Assembly (NCBI GenBank): GCA_963923035.1
Contig: CAWUKT010000040.1
Coordinates: 1-60,991 of the forward strand
Reading direction: 5' to 3'
Length of the DNA: 60,991 nt
From: CAWUKT01 sp963923035
Lineage (GTDB): Bacteria > Bacteroidota > Bacteroidia > J057 > JADKCL01
Part shown: piece after piece, positions 24,561 through 33,168 of the stretch
Position numbering within the stretch: the stretch's first letter is position 1
Layout: the number at the start of each line of letters is the position of its first letter
Notes under the pieces: model-generated
What the model saw: the letters and a program-made list of their open reading frames with translations, nothing else
What the model was told of the DNA's origin: nothing
Databases searched by the model: none
Program-made: the position numbers and the translations under genes

Positions 24561-24926
24561 ATGAATTCGATAACCACACAAGAACTGGCCGTCCAATTGA
24601 AGGCCGCGATTGAAGCCGCCGACCTGGCCACCATCCACAACGAATTGTTCGCGGAGACGGTGGAGTCCATTGAGCCGCAGTTTGCGCCGATCCCCCACGC
24701 GAAGGGCATCGATCAGGTAAAGGAAAAGGCCCGCCTCTTCGGCGGCAACCTGAAAGAAATGCATTCCCGCAGCATCTCGGACGAGGTCCTGGTCTCCGGC
24801 GACCACATCTCCCTCGGCATGTCTTTCGACGCCACGCTCCAGGATGGCAACCGCATGCAGATCTCCGAGTTGATCGTCTACCAGGTCGCGGAGGGCAAGG
24901 TCGTCCGCGAGCAAATCTTCTACTGA
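24561..24926 (+). CDS. SnoaL-like domain protein
   Basis: 121 aa from the ATG at 24561 (MNSITTQELAVQLKAAIEAA). It shows the small cone-shaped alpha+beta barrel pattern of SnoaL/NTF2-like proteins: helical N-terminus with LFAETVESIEP, a G-x-x-x-V-K-E-K segment, then beta strands ISLGMSFDATLQDG and ISELIVYQVAEGKVVREQIFY. The terminal strand with GKVVREQIFY is characteristic. No signal peptide. Substrate unknown; many members have no catalytic role. It lies 32 bp upstream of the SRPBCC gene and probably shares its transcript. Confidence 0.75.
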   Translation: MNSITTQELAVQLKAAIEAADLATIHNELFAETVESIEPQFAPIPHAKGIDQVKEKARLFGGNLKEMHSRSISDEVLVSGDHISLGMSFDATLQDGNRMQISELIVYQVAEGKVVREQIFY

Positions 24927-24958
24927 TTCTCTTTTCTCTCACTTTACAAACTCATCCC

Positions 24959-25468
24959 ATGAAAACCATTTCTTCTTTTCTCACGCTGACCCTCCTGCTC
25001 TTCGGAGCCTCCTTCCTCTCCGCCCAACCATCGGACGCCTCGGTGACCAAAACCAAGGTCGTCGACGCTTCGGCCGATGCGGTCTGGGCCGTCCTCCGGA
25101 AAATGGACGATATCCAGAAGTATTCCTCGGCGGTGGCCACGGTCGAATGGAGCGGTGACCACGGCGTCGGCGGCGAACGCAAATGCCTGCCGCCCAAGGA
25201 CCAGGAAGGCTTTTACCGGGAGCGGATCGTCAGCTTCAGCGACGCCGAACGGAAGTACAGCTACGCGGTGGTCGAGGGCGTCCCGGCCCAGGGCATGGTC
25301 AACAGCTTCAAGGTCGTGGACCTCGGCTACCAGAAGTCTCTGGTCGTCTGGACCTCGCACTACGATGCGTTCATGCCCAATCCGAACATGAACGAGGAGC
25401 AATTCCTCGGCTTCCTCGACCAGAGCATCACTGAGATGATCGACAAGGTGGCCCTGGCCGCGCTCTGA
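24959..25468 (+). CDS. Exported SRPBCC (START-like) protein
   Basis: 169 aa with a signal peptide (MKTISSFLTLTLLLFGASFLSAQ). The mature part has the polyketide-cyclase/dehydratase-like START pattern: VTKTKVVDASADAVWAVLRK (first strand and helix), a WSGDHGVGGERKC turn, YRERIVSFSDAERKYSYAVV, and a long C-terminal helix LDQSITEMIDKVAL. These form a hydrophobic ligand cavity in known members. Periplasmic location follows from the signal peptide. It sits between the SnoaL-like gene and a terminator at 25492-25519. Confidence 0.8.
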   Translation: MKTISSFLTLTLLLFGASFLSAQPSDASVTKTKVVDASADAVWAVLRKMDDIQKYSSAVATVEWSGDHGVGGERKCLPPKDQEGFYRERIVSFSDAERKYSYAVVEGVPAQGMVNSFKVVDLGYQKSLVVWTSHYDAFMPNPNMNEEQFLGFLDQSITEMIDKVALAAL

Positions 25469-25491
25469 CCCTTTTCCCATTGATTTCATCC

Positions 25492-25519
25492 GGCCATGCC
25501 TTCCCGCATGGCCTTTTTT
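25492..25519 (+). terminator. Rho-independent terminator
   Basis: GGCCATGC-CTTCCC-GCATGGCC, a perfect 8-bp stem, followed by six T. Confidence 0.92.
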
Positions 25520-25527
25520 CATCCCCT

Positions 25528-26244
25528 ATGACACGATTGATCCTTCTCCTTGCCCTGGCTTTGTTCGCCCTCTCTTCCCCCGCCCAGCTCCCCTGGCACA
25601 GCATGTATGCGCCGACATTGGGCGATACTGTCGCTTACCTTGTCTATCCGGCCCGGCCCCTGCCGGATGCGGCGCCGTGGGTCTACCTGCTGGATGGCCG
25701 GAAGTTGGTGGACCATGGTTTTTTGGAGGAAATTCAGAACCTGGAACAGCAGGGGCGCATTCCCGAATGCCGCTACGTCTTTGTGAGCACGATTGTGGCA
25801 TCGCCGGAGCCGCGGGACCGGCGGGAGGCCTATTTCTTCCGGAATCCGGATTACCTCGCGTTCTTTGAACGGACCTTGGTGCCGACGGTGGAGCCGGGGC
25901 TTCCACCGACGCGGCGGGCCCTGGTGGGCGTGTCCTTTGGCGGATTGTGCGGGGCCTATTTTTCCGCCCATTCCTCCCTCTTTGACCACTACGCTCTCCT
26001 CAGCCCGGTTACCTATCCCGCCCCGGAGCTCCTGAACGATCTGGCCTTTTCCCGGCAAACAGGATTGTCCTTCTTCATTTCCACCGGCCACCACGACGCC
26101 GAAGCCTACGCGGTTCCCCTGGCCAACAGCCTGGAAGCCCAGGGCCATTGGGTGAAATTTGTGCGAACGGAAGGGGGACACGACTTTGAGAATTGGCGGG
26201 GGCAGTTGGAGGGGGTGTTGGAGTTTGTGGGGGAGGAAAAATGA
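25528..26244 (+). CDS. Secreted alpha/beta hydrolase (esterase-like)
   Basis: 238 aa from the ATG at 25528 (MTRLILLLALALFALSSPAQ, a signal peptide). The fold is that of D-like putative esterases: WVYLLDGRK early, the nucleophile elbow RALVGVSFGG (GxSxGG), and GGHDFENW at the end supplying the His. An acid residue probably lies near STGHHDAEAY. It likely hydrolyses an ester in the periplasm or outside. The terminator lies just before its start, so it has its own promoter. The methyltransferase gene follows after 95 bp. Confidence 0.8.
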   Translation: MTRLILLLALALFALSSPAQLPWHSMYAPTLGDTVAYLVYPARPLPDAAPWVYLLDGRKLVDHGFLEEIQNLEQQGRIPECRYVFVSTIVASPEPRDRREAYFFRNPDYLAFFERTLVPTVEPGLPPTRRALVGVSFGGLCGAYFSAHSSLFDHYALLSPVTYPAPELLNDLAFSRQTGLSFFISTGHHDAEAYAVPLANSLEAQGHWVKFVRTEGGHDFENWRGQLEGVLEFVGEEK

Positions 26245-26339
26245 ATGGGGAATGGGATCACCGGCAAAAGTCGCGATATTGGAAGAGCAGCAGGACAACG
26301 GTTCCCGCAATTTCCATTTTACCCTCAGAAGCTCCCTCC

Positions 26340-27152
26340 ATGGACCAATATGTACACGGCTACTCCCAGAAAGAGGCCGATCGCCTGAATGACCAGGCCG
26401 ATTCGCTCGCCCAATTGATCCACCACGATTCGCGGTGGCCGGCAGGTTCCCGCATCCTGGAAGCGGGCTGCGGGGTCGGTGCCCAGACCAAGACGGTCGC
26501 CGCGCAGAACCCCCAGTCACAATTTGTCTCCATTGACATTTCTCCAGCATCCATCGCCGAAGCCCGGGAACGGATCGCTGCCCTTGGCCTCACCAATGTC
26601 GATTTCCAGGTCGGCAATATCTTCGAGTTGCCCTTTGCCGACGCCTCATTTGACCATATTCTCGTTTGCTTTGTCCTCGAACACCTCCCCAATCCGCAGG
26701 CAGCCCTCCGCCAACTCACGGCCAAATTGAAGCCCAGCGGCACACTTACCTTGATCGAAGGCGACCACGGCTCCACCTATTTCCATCCCGACAGCGCCCT
26801 GGCCCGCCAAGCCATCCAGTGCCAGGTCGAATTGCAACGGCGGAGTGGCGGCGACGCGGACATTGGCCGGAAATTGTATCCGATTATGGAGCAAGCGGGC
26901 TTCTCGGACATCGTGGTCACGCCGCGCCAAGTCTACGTCGACGATTCGAAGCCCGCCCTCGTGGAGGGCTTCACCCGCAATACGTTTACAGCGATGATCG
27001 AGGGCATCCGCGAAGATGCAGTTGCGCAGGGCCTGATGGAGCGGGCAGATATAGAGCAGGGCATTCGGGATTTGTACCGGACGACTGAGGGGGGCGGGAC
27101 GTTTTGCTATACGTTTTTTAAGGGGGTGGGGCTAAAGTTGGGCGGGGTGTGA
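26340..27152 (+). CDS. SAM-dependent methyltransferase
   Basis: 270 aa from the ATG at 26340 (MDQYVHGYSQKEADRLNDQA). Class I Rossmann methyltransferase: motif I ILEAGCGVGAQT, motif II FVSIDISPASI, motif III VDFQVGNIFELPF, motif IV/post-I FDHILVCFVLEHLPNP, typical of Methyltransf_11/25 enzymes. The N-terminus YVHGYSQKEADRLNDQA is often seen in small-molecule methyltransferases of this group. The substrate cannot be read from the sequence. The frame is open upstream to 26193, but that part overlaps the end of the esterase gene and is low quality. Confidence 0.88.
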   Translation: MDQYVHGYSQKEADRLNDQADSLAQLIHHDSRWPAGSRILEAGCGVGAQTKTVAAQNPQSQFVSIDISPASIAEARERIAALGLTNVDFQVGNIFELPFADASFDHILVCFVLEHLPNPQAALRQLTAKLKPSGTLTLIEGDHGSTYFHPDSALARQAIQCQVELQRRSGGDADIGRKLYPIMEQAGFSDIVVTPRQVYVDDSKPALVEGFTRNTFTAMIEGIREDAVAQGLMERADIEQGIRDLYRTTEGGGTFCYTFFKGVGLKLGGV

Positions 27153-27564
27153 ATATGCAAATTGAAAAATTGATCAATGTGCAAATGGGGGACGGTGGGA
27201 TCAATTTACAAATTGGATGAATGGCCAGGTGTGCAAATGGCGGTAATGGGGAATGTTGCCTTTATTGAATTCGCACATTCCCTATAATTCGCAAATTTTT
27301 CTGTCAACGGTGTTGGCAGTTTTGTTTCTGAGATCATCACCCGCTCAAACAAACCGCGCCAGGCAACTATTCACTGTTATTGCTTTGGTGGAAGTTGCTT
27401 CCACCAAGATGACTTTTGGGCGGCCTTTCGGCCCAAATGCCTTCTTCGTGGAACTAAGTTCCACGGAAGCGAACGGGGGGGTAGGTAAATGGCTGAAGAG
27501 GTAAAATGGGGCTTGGTTGAAATTGGCACATTAAAAAAGCCGCTGCGAGAGCAGCGGCTTTTTT
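27153..27564. other. Intergenic region with 89-bp element copy 3
   Basis: About 410 bp without a gene. An AT-richer part (27150-27300) repeats short TGCAAAT-type words. The 89-bp palindromic element and the bidirectional terminator occupy the right half. Confidence 0.6.
27382..27470. repeat. 89-bp palindromic element, copy 3
   Basis: Exactly 89 bp, GCTTTGGTGGAA to TTCCACGGAAGC. GTGGAA-N5-TTCCAC palindromes lie at 27388-27404 and 27448-27464, again 60 bp apart. The central stem differs in sequence from copies 1 and 2 (TTTGGGC pairs with GCCCAAA), yet the ability to pair is kept. Confidence 0.9.
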
Positions 27565-27565
27565 T
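27533..27565. terminator. Bidirectional terminator
   Basis: AGCCGCTGC-GAGA-GCAGCGGCT flanked by A6 and T7. It overlaps the stop codon of the minus-strand T9SS gene and can end transcription from both sides. Confidence 0.92.
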
Positions 27566-28269
27566 CAGTGTTGCAGCATCACCTTGAACAGGCCTTCCAC
27601 GCCATCGCGGTAGCGGATGTGGAGGAAGTAAATCCCGTTGGGTTGGTCACCGAGGGGGACTTCGAGGACGGCTTGCTCGGTCTGGTAGACCAGGCGGCCG
27701 TGCATGTCCCGGACCGTGATGTGGTCAATGCCGTGTCCAGTCTTGGCGTAGACGAATCGGACGACATCGGAAGTCGGATTGGGATATAGCTTGACCCGCT
27801 CTCGAATTTGGGTGCGGTCTTTCCGTTTCATGGGAAGGCCGACGATGAAAATCGAGGCTGCGGAGGTGTCCGGGGCCGCGGCCATCACATCGGGGGAGGC
27901 CTTGGGCCAGACCACGATGATATTCCCTCCACCGCCGTAGCGGGGAATGGCCTCGTTCTTGAACACGGTATCCACAATCGCCGTATCGAGTGTCTCCTGG
28001 CTTTCCAGGTCGATCGGCAGGGTCAGCATGGTTTTTTCGATGGAATCTTTGAAGAGAAACACAATGTCTACAAATCCCGTGGCTTTGAGACCGCCGACAT
28101 TGGTTAGAGAGATGTTGTAGGTGAGCAATGAATCCTGACCGTGGAATAGGGTATCAGCAGGTACAGTCGGGACAGGATCCGCAATGCTCAACTTCGGGGA
28201 TTGGGCCCAAATAAACAGGGGGCCCATAACAATGAGCAGCAAGTGGCTTAAATGGAGGGTTCTCCTCAT
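27565..28269 (-). CDS. Small secreted protein with T9SS sorting domain
   Basis: 234 aa. Signal peptide ends IWAQ. Residues about 25-150 form a CARDB-like beta-sandwich (DSLLTYNISLTNVGGLKATG, the pattern of a conserved adhesion-type domain). The C-terminal 75 residues (LYPNPTSDVVRF to GLFKVMLQH) form a T9SS sorting domain. It is therefore probably a small surface protein. A -7 box candidate lies 31 bp upstream and a bidirectional terminator overlaps its stop. Confidence 0.8.
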   Translation of the reverse strand: MRRTLHLSHLLLIVMGPLFIWAQSPKLSIADPVPTVPADTLFHGQDSLLTYNISLTNVGGLKATGFVDIVFLFKDSIEKTMLTLPIDLESQETLDTAIVDTVFKNEAIPRYGGGGNIIVVWPKASPDVMAAAPDTSAASIFIVGLPMKRKDRTQIRERVKLYPNPTSDVVRFVYAKTGHGIDHITVRDMHGRLVYQTEQAVLEVPLGDQPNGIYFLHIRYRDGVEGLFKVMLQH

Positions 28270-28299
28270 ATTCTTCCTGGATAGCTTGTTTCGTTCAAT

Positions 28300-28307
28300 T
28301 AAAGATA
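28300..28307 (-). promoter_or_regulatory. Putative -7 box (TATCTTTA)
   Basis: TATCTTTA on the minus strand, 31 bp upstream of the T9SS gene start. A TTG (28323-28325) lies 15 bp further upstream, closer than the usual spacing. Confidence 0.4.
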
Positions 28308-28385
28308 TAGAATTTCTTTTGACAATCCCCCCGGCATTTCATAATTTTCTTACTCACTCAAACGCCCACCACTAACGATAACGAC

Positions 28386-29885
28386 ATGGATATCCTCAAT
28401 CAGATCATTCATCTGATGAACAAGGAAGAGGTTCGCCACTTCAAGCTATTTACCGCCCGCACCCAGGTCAAAGAACCGCGCAAAGACCTCCAATTGTTCG
28501 ATTATGTCCGCAAAGAAGGGGAAGAATACGACGAAGGATATATCTTTGAACGCCTGTACGATGGCCCCTCCAAGAACGCTTTTTACCGCCTCAAAAACCG
28601 CCTCCTCTCCGACATCAACAAAAGCCTGAATCTCCAGCACCTGGACGACGACGACAGCATGCACATTTTCCACCTGCTCTCGTTGACCCGCTACTTCCAC
28701 CAGCGCAACAAGTACAAAGTCGCCCTGCACTATATCCGGAAGGCGGAAAAAAAGGCGATCAAGCTGGAAAATTACGAGTTGCTGGACTTTATCTATTCGG
28801 AGATGATCAAGCTGTCCCACGAGATCATCTTCATCAACCCGGAGGAGTATATCGAGCGGCGGAAAGAAAATCACAAAAAACTGATGTCGCTGCGGGAAGT
28901 CGAGGACATTCTGGCGGCGGTCATTTACCGGGTCAAGATGACCCAGAATTTCTCGGCGCAGACGGAACCGTTGTTCGACCTGCTCCAGGCGACCATCGAT
29001 GAATTTACGGAAAGCTCGGAGATCAAGGGCCATCCGAAGCTGCGGACGACGATCTACCAGGCGGTGAGTCGGATCCTGGCGGGCCGCCAGGAGTTTGAGG
29101 CGCTGGAGGCTTACCTGCTCAAGACCTACGATGAATTCACGTCGGAAGGCATCTTCAGCAAGTCGAACCACGACCTGAAACTTCAGATGATCGTCTATAC
29201 GATCAATGCGCTGTACGCCACGGGCAAGCTGCGGGAATCCCTCGCGTGGGCCGACCGTCTTCAGACGGGAATGGCGGAGTATCAGGGCCTGTTGCAGAAG
29301 AAATACCTCCCCTATTATTACCACAGCCTCATCATCAACTACTTCAAGCTGGACCAGAAGAAGTCGATTGACATCATCGAGGAGGTGCTGAAGGAGCGCT
29401 ATTTCAAGGACGATCCCTACAACGAGTTTGTCTGCATCACCAACCTGGCGATCTGTTATTTCGATACGGGGCAGTACAAAAAGGCCCTGAAGACGATTGT
29501 GCAGGCGAAGATCCACGATGGCTATACCAAGGTCAGCCCGGCGTTTCGGATGCGGCTGGCCATCACGGAGATCACGGCCCGCTTGCCGGTGGGGGATTTT
29601 GAGGTGGTGGAACGTCAGGTCGGCGAGGTACGGCGGGATTACCAGGAATTGCTCGAGGACCCCTCCAATGATGTCGGGCTCAAGCTCTTAGATTTGCTCA
29701 CCGCCTTGAACCATGCCATCGGAATGCGCATCGAAAAGGAGCTCCGGGACCGGATTGCGTTGTTCCTCGATTCCCATTCCCGCTCCACCCTCGAGAACTT
29801 CTCCTTCCTCCACTACCACGACTTCCTGGGAAATCTTATCCAGTGGAAAGAGGGCTCAACGCGTAAGAGTGAAGTCGCCTCTTAG
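28386..29885 (+). CDS. Alpha-helical repeat protein, paralogue 2 of 3
   Basis: 499 aa, no signal peptide, rich in charged helices. The N-terminus MDILNQIIHLMNKEEVRHFK and following FKLFTART match the pattern of paralogues 1 and 3. Then come a helical AFYRLKNRLLSDINKSLNLQ segment and TPR-like helix pairs (YKVALHYIRKAEKKAIKLEN, CYFDTGQYKKALKTIVQAKI). This is the least Arg/Ala-rich and best-behaved member of the trio. I infer a cytoplasmic TPR-like scaffold or regulator; the function is unknown. The next gene on the opposite strand is paralogue 3, convergent across a shared terminator. Confidence 0.8.
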   Translation: MDILNQIIHLMNKEEVRHFKLFTARTQVKEPRKDLQLFDYVRKEGEEYDEGYIFERLYDGPSKNAFYRLKNRLLSDINKSLNLQHLDDDDSMHIFHLLSLTRYFHQRNKYKVALHYIRKAEKKAIKLENYELLDFIYSEMIKLSHEIIFINPEEYIERRKENHKKLMSLREVEDILAAVIYRVKMTQNFSAQTEPLFDLLQATIDEFTESSEIKGHPKLRTTIYQAVSRILAGRQEFEALEAYLLKTYDEFTSEGIFSKSNHDLKLQMIVYTINALYATGKLRESLAWADRLQTGMAEYQGLLQKKYLPYYYHSLIINYFKLDQKKSIDIIEEVLKERYFKDDPYNEFVCITNLAICYFDTGQYKKALKTIVQAKIHDGYTKVSPAFRMRLAITEITARLPVGDFEVVERQVGEVRRDYQELLEDPSNDVGLKLLDLLTALNHAIGMRIEKELRDRIALFLDSHSRSTLENFSFLHYHDFLGNLIQWKEGSTRKSEVAS

Positions 29886-30046
29886 ACTCAAATTCATCCT
29901 CCGTTTTATCTCTGGCAACAACCTTCCCCTTTCTGAGCACGTAAGACCAAAGTCAAATCCGGTTGGCGAATTCAGCCGGGCCTGCGATATTTCCCACATC
30001 CAAAAGCACATTTACAACTTAATCCAAGTGGTCGGGGTTTAAAACG

Positions 30047-30079
30047 GAGGGCGCTCTTAGAAGCGCCCTCTTTATTTTT
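30047..30079. terminator. Bidirectional terminator
   Basis: GAGGGCGCT-CTTAGA-AGCGCCCTC, a perfect 9-bp stem, followed by TTTATTTTT. It lies between the convergent paralogues 2 and 3. Confidence 0.88.
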
Positions 30080-30089
30080 GCCCCCTCTC

Positions 30090-31490
30090 CTATTTCCCCA
30101 ACCGTTCTAATTGCTCCAACAGCCACAATTTCTCCCCGGAAAAGGTGGCCATGATCTCCTCCTTCAAATCCACCGGGACTTTTTCGCCGTCGAATCGGCT
30201 CCGCCCCAGCCGCTCGGCGAAGCGGACAAAGGCCGCATAGCCCTCCGCGAAGCGTTGTCCCAGGTGCCCTTTCCGCTCCAACAAGCGCCGAAAGGCCTCC
30301 GCCAGCCGAAAGAATTCTTCCACTTCCCCCAAATCGTAGTAGGTCTTGAGCAACAGGACCCGCAGCAGCACTTCCTGCCGCGCCGATCCCTTTTCCAGCA
30401 CCACGCTCCCCTTTTTCACCCGCCCATAATCGCCCTGGTAATAGGCCACGAGTAGCCGGTGAAAGGCCAGTACCTGCGAGCGGTCCTCCCCCACCAGGAA
30501 TTGGCCCATCGTGTCGAGGAAGGTGCGGGCCCATTCCGCTTCGCCAGCGTAGCAGGCGGACTGGACGGCGGCGCGTAAAAAGGGCTGGGAGAGGCGGTTT
30601 TGCAGCAAAATGGTCCCCTCTTCGGTCATCGTCCGGGCCAGTGCCCAGAGTTCGCGGTAGTCTTCCTTGTGGTTGGGACGGAGGTGGCGCAACAGGTAAT
30701 TGAATTGGTAGCCGCGGACCTGGCGGAGGTAAAGCAGTGGCATCTGGCCGGCAAATTGACCCAGGCTTTGGGCCAGCTCGTCGTAGGCGCGGCGGGGCGA
30801 TTCCGGGGCTTCGAGGGCGCAGACCTGCGCCCAGATCCTCACTTCGGGCCATTCGTCCAGTGGGGCGCGTTCGACCATCCGGTTGACCTCGTCGGCGAAG
30901 GGAAACTGGTGGCGCTGGGGGAAGCGCTTCTCGCGGGTGAGCATGGAGGCCTGGAGTTCGAGTTGGTTGGCGAGGAAAAAGCGGTCCAGGGAGCGGGCCA
31001 CGGCCTCGAAGCTGTCTTCGTCGGCGCCCTGGTGGATGCGGTACTCATTTTCCATGCGGTGGAGGCGGGACAAATGGTATTGGTGGTCGCGGTCGGTCCG
31101 TTCGAGGCGCGGGACCTCGCGCCAGGTGCGGGCGAGGGCCTTGGCGAAGAGGCCGTAGGCGCCGTGGTCGAGGAGGAAGCGGAGGTAATCGAGTTCGCGG
31201 ACGAGGTCGGATTTCTGCTGGGTGGCGCGGAAGGAGATGAATTGCCGGAGGCATTGGTGGAGCTCCATGAAGACGCGGCGGAGGCGTTGGGCTTTGTAGG
31301 GCTGGTCGGGCCAGAGCCTGGGGTAGAAGGCCTCGGGGTCTTCGGGGACCGGAGGTGTGTTGAGGGCCTGCCAGAGCTGGTGGGCCAAAGGGGTGGCCCC
31401 GCTGAGCGGGGACTCCAGGAACAGGCCGAAGGCCTGCCGCTCTTCGACATCCATTTTCTCCAGGACCAACAATACCGGGGGCTGCTTCAT
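30090..31490 (-). CDS. Alpha-helical repeat protein, paralogue 3 of 3
   Basis: 466 aa from the ATG at 31490 (MKQPPVLLVLEKMDVEERQA). Helical, Arg/Leu/Glu-rich, no signal peptide. The N-terminus (VEERQAFGLFLESPL) has the same E-x-x-x-F-x-x-F/L pattern as paralogues 1 and 2. The body keeps the arrangement LRRVFMELHQCLRQF followed by solenoid helices. Two members lie tail to tail, and the third is about 8 kb away. The upstream extension to 31535 (GTG-type start) is less likely than this ATG. Function unknown. Confidence 0.75.
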   Translation of the reverse strand: MKQPPVLLVLEKMDVEERQAFGLFLESPLSGATPLAHQLWQALNTPPVPEDPEAFYPRLWPDQPYKAQRLRRVFMELHQCLRQFISFRATQQKSDLVRELDYLRFLLDHGAYGLFAKALARTWREVPRLERTDRDHQYHLSRLHRMENEYRIHQGADEDSFEAVARSLDRFFLANQLELQASMLTREKRFPQRHQFPFADEVNRMVERAPLDEWPEVRIWAQVCALEAPESPRRAYDELAQSLGQFAGQMPLLYLRQVRGYQFNYLLRHLRPNHKEDYRELWALARTMTEEGTILLQNRLSQPFLRAAVQSACYAGEAEWARTFLDTMGQFLVGEDRSQVLAFHRLLVAYYQGDYGRVKKGSVVLEKGSARQEVLLRVLLLKTYYDLGEVEEFFRLAEAFRRLLERKGHLGQRFAEGYAAFVRFAERLGRSRFDGEKVPVDLKEEIMATFSGEKLWLLEQLERLGK

Positions 31491-31574
31491 GCGAACAAAA
31501 ATTTCCCCATTATAGCCATTATCCCCCAAAACCATCCATATTTCACATTTCCCAACCGAACAAATCTGCTTTTA

Positions 31575-31582
31575 TATCCTTG
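31575..31582 (+). promoter_or_regulatory. Putative -7 box (TATCCTTG)
   Basis: TATCCTTG lies about 90 bp upstream of the lipoprotein gene start, leaving a fairly long 5' leader. Confidence 0.35.
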
Positions 31583-31672
31583 GCTCCCGACCTTCTCCGC
31601 CCCACCTTTGAATCAAACTAGCAACCCTCAGTGATGGATTTTAATTTCCCAACAACCTAAACAGTTTTAATT

Positions 31673-33043
31673 ATGTACCGTCCCATTGCACTTTTTTCAT
31701 TGCTAACGCTCCTCGCCCTGACCTTTATCGGTTGTCACCGGTGCGAGTTCACCCAACCTGAACTGACCTATGTTCCCTCCGGGGAAGGCCACCGCTTTTC
31801 CATGAATGCCAAGGACTTCGGCACGGCCATGATTGCTCCCGGCGACACGCTGGACATCCTGTTTCCCTGTGTGCCGGAGCTGCCCGAACTCCCCGCCAAC
31901 GTTGGCGGTATTGTCAACGCTACGACTTGTACCGTGTGGTGGCAGCAGGAAACGCCGGGCCTGGCCAAAATGATGGCTTCCCCTCCGCCTCCCTCTTCTT
32001 TTGTCCCGCTCCAAGTCCAATTTACCGTCCCCAATTATGCGCTCACGCTCAGTCCAGGCATCCCGGTAAAGCCCGGCGACGCGAATGCGGATGGCAAGGT
32101 GAATATGTTGGATTTGTATCCGATTGCACTGTCCATCCACGAATTTGGGTGGGACTGGATTCTGCCCGGGACCGGCAATTCAGGCGTTTCTACGCCAGAT
32201 ACTTCCCAGACCTATTTCCGTCTCCCCACCGGTGCCGCCTGGATCTGGGACGATCCCCAACAGCCCATCGACTTTGTCCACGCCGATGTCAACCTCGACG
32301 GCATCGTCGACCAGGCCGACATCAACTTTCTGAAGGCCCACCTGACCCCAACGCTGTTGCCCCAGTTCCTGACCACGGGCTATACGGGGTACAAACTCGA
32401 GGCTGTGGCCACCTCCCCGATTGAGATTTACAACAATGAAGGCCGGGTCTGGTACGATATCCAGTACGCCCACGGCGCGCCCAGCGATACCATCATTGGG
32501 ATTACCTTCAGCCGCCCGGTTTCCGAAGCAAATCCTCCCGGCCAGCCGGGAGCCCCGGCCTACAAGGTCCTCCATATCCAGGGCCGTACCGACGGAACCG
32601 ACCTCGTTCCTCCTGGCGCCGATGGCATTGTCCTCCAGGCCTATTGGGACAATATCGACATCAACCTGCCCCGTGAATGCGATCCCGGCGCCTTCAACGC
32701 CATCAGCAAACCCCTGGACGTGGGAGTCTTCACCCCCAACAACCCGACCCGACTCGCCGCTGGCGACAAGTGCTTTTCCTGCGGGGTCACCATCGACGAC
32801 ATTATGGGCTGCATCAACAATGGTTATCCCCTGTACCAACACATCATCAACGTCGTGGTCTATACCATCGATGACCAAGGCCGGATCACCGCCCACGCAG
32901 GAGAATGCGAGTTCGATGCCATCCCGATCGATGAGATGAAGAAAGTCTACTACGACAACAAGGAAAATCCCCTGCCGAGCGATTGGTGGAGCAATCTCCC
33001 GGACAATGAAAAGACCGACTCCGAATTGATCGAGTCCCTCTAA
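31673..33043 (+). CDS. Lipoprotein-like protein with dockerin-type calcium motifs
   Basis: 456 aa. The N-terminus (MYRPIALFSLLTLLALTFIG followed by Cys20) looks like a lipoprotein signal. Two dockerin/EF-hand-like loops are visible: GDANADGKVNMLDLYPIA (about 140) and ADVNLDGIVDQADINFLKAH (about 205), with Asp/Asn at alternating calcium positions. A cohesin-like beta domain may follow (WYDIQYAHGAPSDTIIGITF). Near residue 365 is a CFSCGVTIDDIMGC segment. The C-terminus ends EKTDSELIESL without a YPNP domain. The gene is 125 bp upstream of the candidate RiPP precursor on the same strand, so it may belong to that locus, though it could be independent. Confidence 0.75.
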   Translation: MYRPIALFSLLTLLALTFIGCHRCEFTQPELTYVPSGEGHRFSMNAKDFGTAMIAPGDTLDILFPCVPELPELPANVGGIVNATTCTVWWQQETPGLAKMMASPPPPSSFVPLQVQFTVPNYALTLSPGIPVKPGDANADGKVNMLDLYPIALSIHEFGWDWILPGTGNSGVSTPDTSQTYFRLPTGAAWIWDDPQQPIDFVHADVNLDGIVDQADINFLKAHLTPTLLPQFLTTGYTGYKLEAVATSPIEIYNNEGRVWYDIQYAHGAPSDTIIGITFSRPVSEANPPGQPGAPAYKVLHIQGRTDGTDLVPPGADGIVLQAYWDNIDINLPRECDPGAFNAISKPLDVGVFTPNNPTRLAAGDKCFSCGVTIDDIMGCINNGYPLYQHIINVVVYTIDDQGRITAHAGECEFDAIPIDEMKKVYYDNKENPLPSDWWSNLPDNEKTDSELIESL

Positions 33044-33168
33044 GCCCTCCCGACATAATCATTTAGATATCAACTAGAACCGCAACCTTTTCAGGCGGAT
33101 CCCGAAAAGCCTGTGCCTCATTGGAGGTCGAACAGAGTAGGGAAACTATATCCAATAACTTTTTAATC

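Noticed and set aside
27150..27300. Repeated TGCAAAT words resembling a small repeat array
   Set aside because: Irregular spacing and short words in AT-rich DNA; no consistent period.
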